Positions 12,701 through 26,935 of a DNA stretch of 64,000 bases are shown in pieces. Where the stretch lies: NCBI GenBank assembly GCA_023055505.1, contig JALIRH010000006.1:27563105-27627104 (forward strand). The letters are read 5' to 3'. A program made the translations under genes and the position numbers. A model generated the notes under the pieces. The model did not search any database. It was not told where the DNA came from and worked only from the letters and a program-made list of their open reading frames with translations. This stretch comes from Callipepla californica brunnescens. Taxonomy: Eukaryota; Chordata; Aves; Galliformes; Odontophoridae. The stretch's first letter is position 1; each line of letters opens with the position of its first letter.

Positions 12701-15700
12701 ATGTACTTAATCTTCATTTTCATCTCTGCTGTCCAAAACTCATTGCACTGAAGAAGAACGAAGTTTCAAGTTCAATGTGTCCTTCTCTTTGCTCAGCTGG
12801 AAAACCTCCTAAGGAACAGCAACCTTTGGATCTGATACCCTATACAAATACATAAACATTGTCACCTCTTACTGCCCATTCTTTATTTCTGGTCTCCAAC
12901 TTGAGATACTTCAACAGGACTTAAACTGCAGAGATGTTTCTATGAACAAGAATCCAATTTTTCTGTTGCTGACTTCCGTAATTTAAAAAATCTTAATGAC
13001 CAGTGTTTTTATATGCATAATATGTTAAAATTACTGCCATCCAAATTTTTTTAAGTAGTGCCTAATGGCAGGCCCAAAAGAACACTGCATTCAGACAACA
13101 TCCAGTCCAGTGATTGCAGTGACAAGCACAGTATAGTAACCACTCAATGCTGGAGCATCCTTTGGATAAAGGACAAGCCAAAGGACACACAGAAATGCCA
13201 TATCTCAAGCTCTGCAGGTCCATTCAGTGCCTTGGATTCAGCATGCAGCATTACCCTCATCATCCACTGCTAGCTGCTTTCCATACCAACTGGAGCACTA
13301 GGTCCCTGGAGGGACAGAAATGTACAGATCTGCTCTGTGTATTTTGAAAAGTGTTTAGCAAGAAACTTTGATCCATTATTTTTCCCCTACAAAGAAGCAA
13401 CGGGAAATTTCTTTGTGCTGCAGCCCGGGGAAGGAGATATAAGAAGAATCTTGTCTGCCCCTGGGACCCAAATTATCATAAATATGCTAAGCAGTGAGCT
13501 CCACTACATGTGGCACTGGAGCATGTGCTGCAAACATCGCATATTTCTGCTGCCTGACTTCCTCTCCCTCCCTAACACATCCACACAGGATGAAACCCCA
13601 GAGAACCCACTGGGCAGCTGTGGCTTGCCTCCCCACGTGGCAAATGAGCTCCCAAAAAATCCATACATGTCATGGTGGTGGTGGTGAAACACGCTGCAAT
13701 AATTGCAGACTTACATACATTACACATATGTGCCTAAATTACAAACCTGAAATTGCACGCGCTATGCCGAGGCACTCAAACCATTCTAGTGACTGGTTAA
13801 CATGTAATTAAAGTCAGTTTTTCTCCTTTGATCACTGACAATTACAATACAAGGCAGCATGCTTTTTTAGGAACATCTAACAACTTCAAACCAAAGGGTT
13901 TGTCAGTACAACCTTGTCCTGACAGCAGAATGAAAGAAAAAGAAAAGGTTCCTGCTTGCACTCCTTAAAGATCATACAGGGCTAAGACAAAAGACAAACA
14001 GATGTTATTCGACATTCAGCTGCTCATGAGCATCATAATACCTCCATGGCTGTTTTATTCCCAGCAGCAGCACCTGCTGTGCAGCGACCTCTGGCTGCTT
14101 GCACACATGGTCAGTCAGTGTTGCAGTTTTGAAAAAGAACATCTTTATTTCCATACATTTCAAATAATTTCTCTCATTGGGGAGTTCAGCATTAGGTCTT
14201 TGACTCAGCTGTATCATAATTACTCAGGGATTTTACTTGATGCCTTTGCTTATTTCAGTTAAATAAATTTGGGACATTAAGCTATTACTGGATGAAAGCC
14301 CAGTAGGATCATTTTCTAAAGGTAACTACACAATTTTGTCATTATTTCAGAATTTTCTTTTGTGCTTCCCCATAATTTAATTCTAAAAAATACACTAAGA
14401 AAACAGTTCTGGGATAAATAGAACTTTGCACTCGGAAAAGAAAGAAAAGAGCTGTACTATACATGTCTTAACAAGGCCCTGTAACATTCATGCACAACCA
14501 ACTACAAGAGATGATACACTGCATCCCATAGAAATCATTTGATCAGTATTCTGCCTCATCCACCCTGCCAGCTGCTCCATGGACTTCCACAGGGCACAAA
14601 GGAATCTCCTTGGCTTAAATGAAAACTGTGCCTTCCTGGACTCATTCTCCTGTTCCTTATTGGAATACTGCTCATAAGACCGAGCTGTCAATTCAACTGA
14701 CTGCCAGCCTTGCTCTCCCTTACCCCTGGAATCTTCAATTAAATTTGAGGCAGGGGTAGAAAATTCTCAAAGATATTTTCATTACTTGTAGAAATTACTA
14801 CTTGCAGAAACAAATTACTCTCTCATTCGAGTAATTCGAGCTGCACATAAGCAGAGTTACGCTTTCAGACATAAACCAGCTCAGCTTTGTCAGAGACAAA
14901 TCCACAGTACCCCGAGCTGCTCCTGGCAGGACTGTTCCTTCGATCAAAATATACCATCTCCAACACTGGGGCTACTAACATCTCCGAGGCGTATTCCTAC
15001 TTAAAATTCTGCAAACTGTGCGCATGCCCAGTTCGTCTAGCAAGGCATCTTGTTGCTTCTGTTCTCATCTCTGCTGCAACACGGTGCTGTGCAGTGGTGG
15101 AGCACGGGGATCCTCCAGACAGGGATCCTCCATGCCTCTTACACTGTGCTTGCAGAGCACCAGCCAAGGGCTCTGTGACTGCTTTATTGTCACATATACA
15201 GAAAATGACAACTCACAACATCTTTCTGCATTTGTTTCTGTTCATTAAACTGCTTAGACTACTCAGTTGCTCATTGAGGCCAGTTATAAAAATCTTGTTT
15301 TAATTTTTCCTCATATCATTCCTAACTGTTCTAGAGAAAGCAATTACATGACGACTGTCTCCTACATTCACTGGACCATGGGTGCAGCCTGGTAGCCTAC
15401 AGCTTCTTTCAGCTTACGTAGCAGTGAGCGTGGATTTAATTTTAAGAAGAGTCCCTGTAGGAGAAGGTAGCAAGGCATCTTAAAGGAAGGCTCTGAGGAT
15501 TACATACAACTCTTCAGCTAGCTAAGTACCACCTGTATAAGAGCATATATTTAAAAGCAATTTTCCCAATCGGCTTTTAGAAGCACAGCAGCAACTACAG
15601 CAAATATACAGGAGTCGGAATCAATTCTATTAGGAGCGGCTGTTTCAAAGACACAGCAGCCCGCATCCCAAAAGGACAATGAAGTACAATATTTCAAGCT

Positions 15701-18700
15701 CATTTAATCACTGTATCCAATTACATGCAGGAATAAATCATCACACACATGCCTATGCCTGAATTTTAAAAAGTAAATAAATCATGAATAGTCACGGTGA
15801 AAGCTGTGAGTCTCTGGATTCACAGATTAGCAGGGGAAGTGGGGCATTTACTTCCCATTTGAAATGAAAATACCCCAAAAGCACCAAAGCCACCTAATTA
15901 TTTTAAGATAAATACAAAAGCTGTCAGTTTTTGTTCAGTTTGAGGCTTGAAAGCATAGGCAGCCATTCTCTGCAGTCAGACACATACACTGGGGGTTTTG
16001 TAGACGATATCTTTCACTACCATGATGCTGGTTGAACAATGTCAAAATGTGCTTTGCTTTGAGACCAGCCAATCTGCTGATCTGTAACTGTAGGCACACA
16101 TGTTGACTCTCCACTTCTGAAAGTGAAATAACTTTCTGACTGTTCTAAGCTACAAGTTCTGCTTTATTTTGATAACCAGAAGCACCACTACAGCACACTA
16201 GAATCCACAGAAATCCACAAGCCATGTGCTGAAAAACACTGACCTCAGTGTACATGGACTAATGAAGGTCTTCCCCAGCCTTTCTGCCCTGATCAATGCC
16301 CATCACTCCCACACAGCACAGAGCTTTGAAAGAGAAGCAGGCACTCCTCCTGATGCTACAAATAACAGGACTACAGGCAATAGATCCCTCATCCCATACT
16401 TACATGACAGTACTTTCTAGGAGAAACTGAATTCTCTCCATATGTCAAGAAAACCCAGTACAGCAGTTTCCTGTAAAGTTGATGGCATTTTCATGTCTTT
16501 CAAAGCTTTTAGAAAATGGTTATTAAATATTTAGCACTCTCTGTAATCAAGTATATAGTTCTAACTTCCCAAAGTGCATCTTACTAACCTGCATTCCCTG
16601 AACAGATTTGCAGTCCTTTAAACTGAGACATTAAATCAAATGCCCTATGGCCCATCCGCATGTCAAAACCCTCAACTGAATATGAAGATCAGACTCTCAT
16701 TAATACCAGCAGAATCTGAATGCACACATCAAAGAAAAAAAAAAAAAAACAACCACATAACTGTTTGAAATATTTGCATAAGCTCCTCATAAGATGTGCC
16801 AAAAGTTTTGCCTAGGGAGATGGGTCACCAGACTAAAGACTGTAAGAAAATTTGGTTTCAGCCAGCGACACCACAAAGATCTATTTGGGAGAATACTGGA
16901 GGTTTGGGGAACACCTGGGAAGGCCCCATGCAAAGTGTCCTTTCCTCCTTAACTCCCCCAGGACCCACAGCCCATATCCCAAAAGCGGTACATAGGTTCT
17001 CTGAGGCTTCTGCCTACCTCAAGCTTTGGGTGGGAGGAGTGCAGGGAAGGCAGCTAGGAGCCTGCAGCACACAGTGGGATGGCAAGGAGATGAAGGAGCA
17101 CAAGGAGAAGCTGTGGTCATCATGAGAGGCTAAATAATTTTATTTACCATACTGGGGGGTTCCATGTTTTGGGACATGCAAAACATTACTGCACACTCAC
17201 TGCTGCTGTAAGAGTTTGAAAGAAAATCCTGTGACAACTGAAATCTGATAAATGCTGTTCTTTTGCTGTTGTTTGTTTGCTTGCCGCTTCCAGCTTGTGG
17301 CTGTACATCCCGTATGCTGTACCAACCGCAACAACAAACAAAATTCCACAGACAAGGCTTGCATTGGGATGGGAAACAAACCCAACAGAGGCTTCATTAT
17401 TGCATTGATGCTGGGGTCTGATGTCATGGCTAAGAGCAAAAACAGTATCTGCATTTCTGTTTGTAGCTGCAGCATTTCCTAGAGACAGGTCACAGAGCCC
17501 TAAATCCTAAGAAAAGGAGTGAGTAGAGGTTATGGGGAGGCAGGCTGTCGGATCACAGAGCTGTGTGGGCAGAAGGAGGAGAAGGGGAAATAGCATGGAA
17601 GGGCACAGGGGACAGGAAAAACTGAAAGAAACTGAAAAAGCAGTCTGAAGGTGAGGTATAATGGCGTCTGGCCTTCCTGGGTCAGACAGCATGATTTCTC
17701 CATGATTGCATCTCTAATTCTGCCAATTTATGCCTTCATCAAAACTCAAGTTCAAGAAAAGGAATAAAAATCACAATTCAACCCAAGTGTTTTCATGAGA
17801 AACCATAAACTTTATATTATTATCTTCCATTAAAACAAGATCCATCAGAGCTGCCACTTCATTTACATTGATCAATTTCCCCCATCCTGCCACTCTCCAA
17901 TGTCTCTGCCCTCAGTGCCCTTGAAAACAAGGCAGAGTATTTTCACTTCAGAGGCAGAGCACTGATTGGGTTTTGGGAAGATCCCACACTGTTTCTGAGC
18001 TGAGACAAGGTCATTTCCTGATCTCAGTACAGTCCTGCAGACACCGTGAGCTGCTGCCACAGTGACCACTCACACAGGCATTTTTCATCTTGTCTGAGAG
18101 ATGGGACAAGCAATTTACTTCACTGCAGTAACTGATGCTATTCTGAAAAGTGTTCTGTCAGCAGTAGCTATAGTCCATGAGGGCTACTGACACGCCGTTA
18201 AAAACCTTTGGCTGTCGGTGACGTAATTCAATTCCTATTTCAATTCATGAAACACTTAAAACTGACTTGAAATACATGCAAGACTTCCACCGATGCCAAC
18301 CACACAGACTCTCCCAAAAGGTGCTACACAACCCAACAGATACTGAAATGGATAAAGCCTTCCCTTCTGGAAACGAATAAATAAATAAATAGCGATTGAA
18401 AGCCTTTCTGTGCATCAACTGAAATCTGTTAGCTCATAAAGTTTCTGGATTTATGCAAAGGCATTTCAGATCATTATTTCTTTTTTAGACAGGCACCTGT
18501 GCTCTCGCAAAACTATTCCCACTACAACCATCTATTCCTATATCCAACTTGCCTTCGGGAACCAAAACCCAGTAAGACCACATTAACCACAACAGAATCC
18601 CAGCCAACCACAGCTAGCTCAGTGTAAATGTGGCTGTGAGTTGCTGTTGCCACAGCTGCTCTTCCCTTTTTTTAAAGTCAGACACGGTAGAGAAGGCAAC

Positions 18701-21689
18701 ATCCAGAGCTAGTGCAAAGCACAACCAAGCTCCATTGTACGCAAGAATCCATAGCATGCTGCAAATGGTAGTAACAGAGACCATTAGAGGTAGCTTAGTA
18801 AGGTAACTATAATCATAGTTTGGCTATAGTCAAAACCAGCCCTGCCCCTGCTCATTAAAAGACCGAGGCACCATGAGACTGTTTGAGGAGAGGGCGTGCA
18901 AAGGAGGATTGTAGGGGAAGGAGGAATTAATAGCATGAGAGTGAATTTAGTTCATAGGAGGAAGAAAGCAGCTTTGAAGAACTGATTTCCTTGAGATTTT
19001 TCATCCAGAACCTCAAAGCACAGGTCCTCAGCCTGCAGCGGCTCCAGCTCCCACCCTGTAGGCGAGGAATGAACACGCTCTTTATATTCTTCAGAAATTG
19101 TGGATCTCACAAAAAAATCATTGTATTGTAGCAACACTGAGCATTGGAAACACAGCAATTCAAGCCCTGAAGACAGTGCACAAACTGTGTCCTTGGACTC
19201 AACGATGCAGCAAGTATTCCAAGATAGTTTTATGTTTCCAGCATTCCTACATGAAAACTCGCTCACTGTGCAAACTTTCCAGAAACGTTTCAGAGCACCA
19301 TACCCACGATTCACAACATAACAGAGCCAGCTTTCGGGAAGGAGCACTTTGCTCTATTCTGCAAGCAAGTTCACTCCTTAGCAGCCACCACAGAGTGCTA
19401 TCGGTGTGACAGGAGTCACTAACAACAAACAAAAGGGAGTATTGCAGACAAATGTCCAATCTGAAGACTGCAGTAGCAAGAGGCTGCAGATCAGGCTTTC
19501 ATAGTGAAAAGCCTGAAGACGGAAGGAAAGGAGGACAATGCTAAGTGTGAGGATGTGTAAGTACTGAAAAAAGATGTGATGGAAGGGTACTGTGAGGCCA
19601 TATGTGAGGCTGTCCTCTCCCTTCATATATTTCACATTCCATTGTTTAAATTCACTGCTGTATGGGAACAGAGTCCAAGCGGACAGGAAGCCAATACGAG
19701 CACAGTTCAGACTCATTTCAGCATCTGGGTACCTCTTTGCATTATGCCCACGTCAGTGTTGACTTTCTTGGCTTTGATAATTCTACTACTGACTATATCA
19801 TAGCCCCATCTCTCCCGATCCTGTCCTGCCCGGAGGATGAGGCTCCATTCCCCTTCAGCAGACAGGGTTTCAACAAGTTGTTGGTACTTCACACCAAGCA
19901 AAGGAGCAAATTTAACCTCACTCACTTTCTGCTCTTTGCTGAGTAGGAAATGCAGCCTAAACATGCACATGAGCATGCCGCAGAGCAAGAAGGACAATGT
20001 TGCACAACGCTGCTCACTTTTTAAGAGAGCTTAAGAGAGCTGAACTCTACTCTGCATCTGCAAGGTGCAACACAGGCTGCTGTGGAAGGGATCTGGTACA
20101 CTTTGTCTCCAAATTTGAAGCTATCAATCTGAGTAGAGTTATTCAGCATTTAAGTTGGACAGAGACACAGCTGAAGTGGCTGGCATACTTCTAAGATGAC
20201 ACCTCCCTCGTCAAGAGCATTGGTACCAACACAGCAGCGATTCACTTCTCATTTTTGACCTTCCTACCATCAGACTTGAGAACACTTTATTTCTCCTAGA
20301 TTTGACTAGCTACACTCAACTGACTAGAAGACTCAGACTAAGGAAGAAATTAAGAGTCAACATTTGCTACTCTCTCATCACTAAGCACAAGCACTTTCAC
20401 AAACCAAAACCTTGCAATTTCATAGTCACTTTTTGGCTTAACAACACAAGACAATCACCAACATGCTGACTTCAGGAAACCTGCGGCAGGAACACCGGGT
20501 TCATGAGCATCACGGAACAGTGTTGATGATTCTCCACCTTTCCAAGAAATTGCCCTAAACTAGTGCATGAGTACAAAACAATAAAAAAACAAAAAACAAA
20601 ACACAAAACCTTTTCAGGCTCCGCATCCTCATTTCCCAAAAATAACCGTCTGAGCTCCTGCCAGGAGACAGCATCACAGACACATTCCGCTTGCTAGCAT
20701 TTCCTATTAGCTTAGGCACCACAGCGTGTGACACGCTGTCTGTAGTGAATCCCAGACATGGCACTCCTTCGGCAGGCTGATTCAGCTCACTAATGTCATG
20801 GAAAATAATCCCAGAAAAGGAAAAAGACAGTTTCCTACTGAGATAGTTAGATCTACTTGGCACAAGGTCAAACCAAGTAAATCAGGGGGAGAAGGGCTAC
20901 ATGGTGCTGAAGAGGAGTACCAATGGAAGATGTTGCCATCTCAGCAGAAGCCAGTGCCTAGTCTCATCCTAACCTCGAGCTCTCACTCTCCTCTCCCCTG
21001 CTCTAGGCACCATGGGGCCATTGGCAAAGCCATTTAGCACACTGCTGCCAGCTGAGCTGCTAACTTATGCAGTTGTCCCAATTGAAGAAACCAAAGCCTT
21101 ATACCATATATAACCCTAGACTCTGATTAATATCTTGCAAACTGCAGCATGCTGCATGCAATGCACTGTCAGATCAAGGATCCTCATAAGACAGGATCAG
21201 GTCTTGGGCAATGGCCAACAGAGGATACCCAGAGGAAGAAACAGAACAGACAAACACCAACTTGTCTTTCTTCTTCCTTTATACCCTACCAACTTCCAGT
21301 AACAGGCAGTGTAAACTTCCCAAACTGGAAGTTCCATCCATATCAGTGCAGTGATGGAATTTCTGTCAGGATTACAGTCAATTTGTTTTAAAATCATTCC
21401 AAACTTTGGTTTCCACAAAATGCTCACAACATCGAGTCTCATCATTTAGCTGTGCATTGTATATAATATATAGCATATATTTCCCAGTTATAAAACCCAT
21501 GCTGTCACTGTTACAAAGTGACATATAGAAATATTTCTACATATAGAAAACAATAAGCAATCTTTCCATATTCACCTTCCCCACAGAATTCATGGTCCTA
21601 TAGACCACACCATATCCCTTCTATACAGATATTGCTTTCCTATGCAGAACAGATCTAGACTATTTAGTCTCAGATCTGTTTAATCTATA

Positions 21690-22070
21690 CTTGTGATCAA
21701 CCTTGCTGCCCTTTTCATGCTTTTTCTAGTTCATTTATAACCTTTCTGAGCCACAGAGAAGAAGGAACCATAGTATACATTATGTTACAGTTACACAGTG
21801 GTGCAACCATGGCTCATGTTCATCTTCTTTCCTAATTGTCCCAAATACCATTTTCCCTTTTTAATCAATGCTGAACAAAATTTTCCAAGAACTATTTACA
21901 CTGTCTCCAAAGACCTAATTTCTGCATGATATTTGCTAATTCAGCATCTCAACTGAATATGTATAACAAGGATTCCTTTTTCTCCATGTTAGAGAATTCA
22001 TTACTTTGCATTTATCAAACTCAGATCTCATCTGCAATTTCATCACCCAGCCGTGCAGATTTTTTGCTCC
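21690..22070 (-). mobile_element. Ancient CR1/L3-like LINE remnant, segment A
   Basis: The plus strand shows a diverged reverse complement of an ancient amniote CR1/L3-type LINE. Recognisable landmarks are cttttcatgctttttctagt, a 'ggtgcaaccatgg' segment, and ttactttgcatttatcaaac followed by 'ctcatctgcaatttcatcacccag'. It is far more decayed than the avian CR1 copies, which fits an insertion predating birds. Identified from memory of the consensus only. Confidence 0.6.
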
Positions 22071-23027
22071 TTTTATCTTTCTTCAGCCACAGGGTTGGCT
22101 TGAGGGGGCCTGCTTCCAGCTCATATTCCCAGTCCCATGCTGCCCGACTTTTATTCCTTTCATGAGGCTATTTTTGTGTTAGACCAGCTTCCTGATCTGA
22201 CCTACCTTGCACAGACACCCCAGCAAGGCCTGTCAGTAAGATGGCAGGACATGACTGCTCAGATAGGCACTCAGAGGCAGAGATAACAGCATGTACAGGA
22301 ACATAACCTCACATGGCCACTGGAGATGAAGCCACGGCTTCATTTCTCATGAAATCCTCAAACAGCACTATCAGCATTCTGTTACTTCTGTCTCCACCCA
22401 CACTCAGCAGTATCCTAGTCTTTTCTGGCAGCTTCTCTCCATTTTGACTGTCAACAATTTACTGTAATTTTCCTTCCTCTCTGTGCTATATTCCTACATG
22501 CATTTCTTCCTACTGCTTTTACTGTAATACTACGAATCTCTCAGCACAAAGTCATCATTTGAGGATGCAGTTTTGCATGCTGTTCCGGCTCCTTGAACAA
22601 TTACAGCTGCTAGAGGGACTGATCCCTCTGTCCTCTGTCCCTCCATTTCCCACTCTGTGCCACCATCTCCCTTGGGACAGGGGCAAAGAAAGTCTTTCAG
22701 TAAACTGATCAGTCTTAACACTAAAAACAATTTAGTATTTCTTGGGCCAGTGCCAAGCAAGACCAGCTCCCTGCTCAGGGTGAGCACAGAATGACACAGC
22801 AGTCTGGACCAGCATAGCAGGACCAGCACAATCACAGGAATGGGCTGGGGAAAGCTGAGCAGCCACCTTCGACTGCAGTGCCAGCTTATGCTGGAATAAT
22901 GCATCAGTTAAATGACAATCTGACTGCCTAGACGCTCTCCAAATAGAACCATTTCTTTTAATTGGCATCACATTTTCCACCTTCCTCTACCACAGAAGCT
23001 GATTTATATGATAGATTATACAGCACT

Positions 23028-23270
23028 GTTAGGAGTTCAGCAATTTCATATCTCAGTTCCTTTAGAAATCTTTGGGGAGTAACATCTGATCCTGGTGATT
23101 TGTAACTATTCATTTTATTGATTTATTCTAAACCTACTTCTACTGACACTTCAATATGAGAAAGCTTAGACTCATTGTGCATGAAGAAACAGTCCTGTGT
23201 GAAAAGCTCCCCACGTTCCAGCACACTGAGCCCTGAGACAAATGATTATTTTAGCTTTTCTGCCGTTGTC
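23028..23270 (-). mobile_element. Ancient CR1/L3-like LINE remnant, segment B
   Basis: The landmarks are tcctttagaaatctttgggg, 'catctgatcctggtgatttg', 'tgacacttcaatatgag' and 'aatgattattttagcttttc'. These resemble another part of the same type of ancient LINE in the same orientation. It may belong to the same insertion as 21690-22070, with about 950 bp of unrecognisable sequence between. Confidence 0.5.
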
Positions 23271-24182
23271 ACGTCGATGTTTCTCTGTGTGTGCTAATTC
23301 TACTAAAGCCTTATTCCTCTGTATGGGGCATGGCAGTAACATGTACTTAGTCTACTCAGTTCACCAACTTTTCCCATGACTCTGGGGAAGAGTTTACAAT
23401 GTTGGTCAGAATGACAACAGAAAGCATTTCAGTATGGATGAGCAATAGAAGGTAGGACTAGAGGTATTTACTCTCTCCATCCTAAAGACTGGAAAATAGG
23501 ATCACAAAGTGTTAGGCAAATATTTGCTCTCTTTGACATCAGTCCCCATGAATCAGACATAATCATGTTGACTTTGTGGCCATCACCAGAGCGTGCTTTT
23601 AACATGTTTTACTCATCAGGAACAAGACACAGTAAGCACGAGTACTAACAGCACTCTTTACGATGAAGAAACAATGTCAAAAAGCAATCAGATCCATTTA
23701 TTTTTTTTCAGTTTTTCTCTCAGATTGTTAAACAAAAGGTAACACCCAAGAGAGGCAGAAGTGTATCCTCTTCCAGCAGCACCATCCAGCAGCTCTCTGA
23801 CTGCATCTGCTCACACAGAACAGCACTGCTGTCTTAATAGTTCACACACAGCTTCCCAGTAGGTGCCACACCAAAGCCCTGTCTTTGGTGCAAGTGTAGA
23901 AGGAGAAGGGATTAAACAGAAGTAGCCACTACTTAAGTAGCTCTTACAGGACAAATAGACATGGTCTTGATGCAAAAGCTAAGATTATCTGTGTGTATGA
24001 GGGGAGAATTCCCACTAATCTTAGGACCATTCATCCACAGTCCCAAATTTGACACATGGAACAATAGAACAAATGTCACTAGTCCTTTATTTTCCTACTC
24101 CAAAGGTATACAAATGATAACTACACCTTTCCACATCTATTTTAGCCTGGTCAAGAGAACTCATCCTCTGCATGCTTTCAGC

Positions 24183-24232
24183 ACAGAATCATGGAATATC
24201 CTGAGTTGGAAGGGACCCACAAGGATTGTCCA
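24183..24232 (-). mobile_element. CR1 LINE, 3' tail fragment
   Basis: The plus strand shows the reverse complement of the CR1 3' end (agaatcatggaatatcctg, then gttggaagggaccc). It is severely 5'-truncated, as most avian CR1 copies are. It shares wording with the copy at 29924 (gaatatcctgagttggaagg), suggesting the same subfamily. Confidence 0.85.
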
Positions 24233-26935
24233 CCATCCTAATTTCTGTGGTAGCCCGTGGGTATGATGATCACTCCGTCATTCCAGAGGTGGTCAAACAC
24301 TGAACGTTGTCACTGTGAGGCAAGAGGCATGCTCAAACAGCAACCAGCCAGAGACAACTCAAAGACCAGACCAAAAATAATATCCAATGAAGGAATGAGA
24401 TGCTAAGATTTGGCCTCTTGGAGATTACTCATTCAAATCCTGATCCTCAACGAGGATTAGCCAGGAGGCATACCTAGCATTTTCTGCCTGGCTATTGACT
24501 TATTTCAGGGGCCTCACTGTTCAATTCTTAAACTGTGCACACAGCAGGCACCTCGGTGATTTCAACAATCGTAGAGATTATTCAAAAAAGTTGACAGTTA
24601 TAGAAATGGAAGAATTTCCAACCGCCTCACAGCAGGAAGCAAAAGGAACAGTTTTCTTGGGAAGTGGTACGTGAGGGACGACAGCAACCCAATGAGAAGG
24701 AAACTCCCTTTGAGATGGAAGGCTGTAGGATTGCTAGTGGCAAGTCCCCATTTATGATGCTGCCACAAAAGTGTGTATTGATAATAGAATCCTTACCAAA
24801 AACTCCTGTCATTAAACAGTTTTTAAGTACATCAGCTTGAAGAGTATTGCAAAACTAGGGCTTTCAAGATATCTTTTCCCACAGAAGTCATTTGAGCTAC
24901 AGGACATTTCAGGTGTGCACATGATAATGCCCCCTTTAGCACCCTTAGTTGCTGTAACAGCATTCAGTCATAGACACTGGAACTCTTCAGGATGGCTGAG
25001 AAAAACTGCCTTCAACTCTCTATTACAGCAGACACAGAGAGAGCAGAATGCTTCGGGTATCTTACTATGGGATTAGCAGCAAATGCAGAGTGCTGTGAGG
25101 CCTGGGCTGGGCACTAGTTGACTTACTGAGAAGACCCAAGGCTCTCCTTTATTCTAAGAGCTACAAAGAGGTATCTTCTGTCTGGGCCTAAAGAATAGAG
25201 AATTGATGTACTGACACCATTCAGCCATGTCAGTGGTTAGGAAGTGGTATTCCATGGCCACTCTAGCCCCAAGAGAATACAGATATTCTCTGTAATGACC
25301 ACTGAGGGCTTCAGTTATGATTTGTTAAAGAAAAGGTGAGAATGAAAACTTTGAAATGGCCCTTTCGGTGAATCCATGCTAAAGATCATACAGAACAACA
25401 GCTCCTGTGCAAGGCTTACCACGCCTCTGTGCGGGCTAAAAACTGCAGCCGCAGCTACTTTGTTTCAGACCTGGGACCTAGGGAGCCCTGCCACAAAGAA
25501 AAACAGTTTCTTTCTCAAAGGAGATGTGGTAAGGCAAGATGAGGTGAGGAGAATCCAATCTACCTTTAAATACTTAGCCATCTGCTAAAAACTAGTCAAG
25601 CAGTGGCTTTAGCATGGTTTTGAGGGCAAATTACCAGCCCCTCTGTAACAATAAGAACAGGCTTACAAACCACCTCCTGCTGATGGGAGGGAGAGCAAAA
25701 AGGCGAAAAAAAGAAAAAGTAATACATGAGGATGTATTCAGCACCTAATGCTTTGTGTAAGAAGTGCTTTGTACTTAAAAATACTTCAGTACGATGCAGA
25801 ACACTAGTGAAAGTCTCATTGTTTTCCAGCAAGATTATGAGCTCATAAAAAACAGCTGAAGCAGTCTACAAGGGCAGGTTGCTTATGTCCCTCAGTCTGA
25901 AGGCAATAAACATTAATGGGGAAACTTATTCTGGATCTAACATTTGATCTCAATGGGCCAGCTAAGGACCCTCCCCACACTGCCTATAGAACCAGGCTGA
26001 CAGCATCCACGGAAGCAAAACAATCACAGCCTTCCTCTGCACTAAATATTAATGTCCAGGCAAACAAAAGCAGCACCATGAATATCACCATAATACCGTC
26101 ACCAGACACTCTATATATTTCTTCGGGGCATTCATGCATCTTTGCTAGGAAGATGTCCATTGTCCGCATTAAACTAATGACTTGTTCCAAGAACCCAATC
26201 CTGGGGCTCCTCTGGGAATCACAGATGTTATTTATATTTGCAGTCACTTAAAAGGATTAAAGCATGTTTATGCTCAGTAATCTCATTTGTAGAGAGACAT
26301 ATGCAGGCACCAGGAGCACGCACGTGAACCCTGCTGGGGAGCAATGGAACGCTGGGCTTCATGCATACTCAGTGCCTCTTTCGGCTCCTGGGATGTGGGA
26401 CCTGGGGAGCTCTCAGCAGCCCCTCAGCTTTCATTAAGCTCTATGGAATTGCAGGCACTCCTGATGAACCACTTCAGGAGCTCCGGTGACAGCGAGCCAT
26501 GCACGGAGCCCGGAGATCCCACTGAAAATTAAACTGCATGTCAAGTAGCCCGATCAATATAATCACTGCTCCGGGCTGGAACAAATCGCAATATCTGGTT
26601 GAAGGCACACAGGTACAGCATCAGCTCTACGGCATCGGGAGGAAATTTATAAGCCGCACTTAAAGAACGTGCCAAAGCGGAGGCAAACCGAGCGGCAGCG
26701 CTGAGGCTGAAGCCGAGTGCGGGGCTGCGACTGGGGCTGCAGGCCCGGGGGACGGCACCCGCTCCACTCCACACTAAGTTGCCTCCCGGCTGCCCGCTCC
26801 CCAAGGCCGTGGGGAAGCTCGTTTTGCCCGCCCGGTGCCAGCGCCGGGAAGCGGCCGGCTTCCAGCCCGTGTGCCCGCATCAGCCCCCGCCCCCTCCCGG
26901 CCGCCCGGGACCCCGCTGCCGGGCGCGCTTCTTAC

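Larger units (their letters stand above)
4536..26935 (-). other. RAPGEF5 intron 1 of the short isoform, 22.4 kb
   Basis: The donor GTAAGAAG at 26935 lies in the CpG island and the acceptor tttttctctgcag ends at 4536, in phase 1. It holds one short CR1 tail (24183-24232), two patches of an ancient CR1/L3-like LINE (21690-22070, 23028-23270), A-rich tracts, and a palindrome at 9698-9737. A somewhat GC-richer patch at about 12080-12640 has overlapping open frames on both strands but no recognisable protein. I found no exon of another gene. Confidence 0.85.

Noticed and set aside
14887..15303. Plus-strand open frame of 138 codons in intron 1
   Set aside because: No recognisable domain, no splice or promoter context, and composition looks random.
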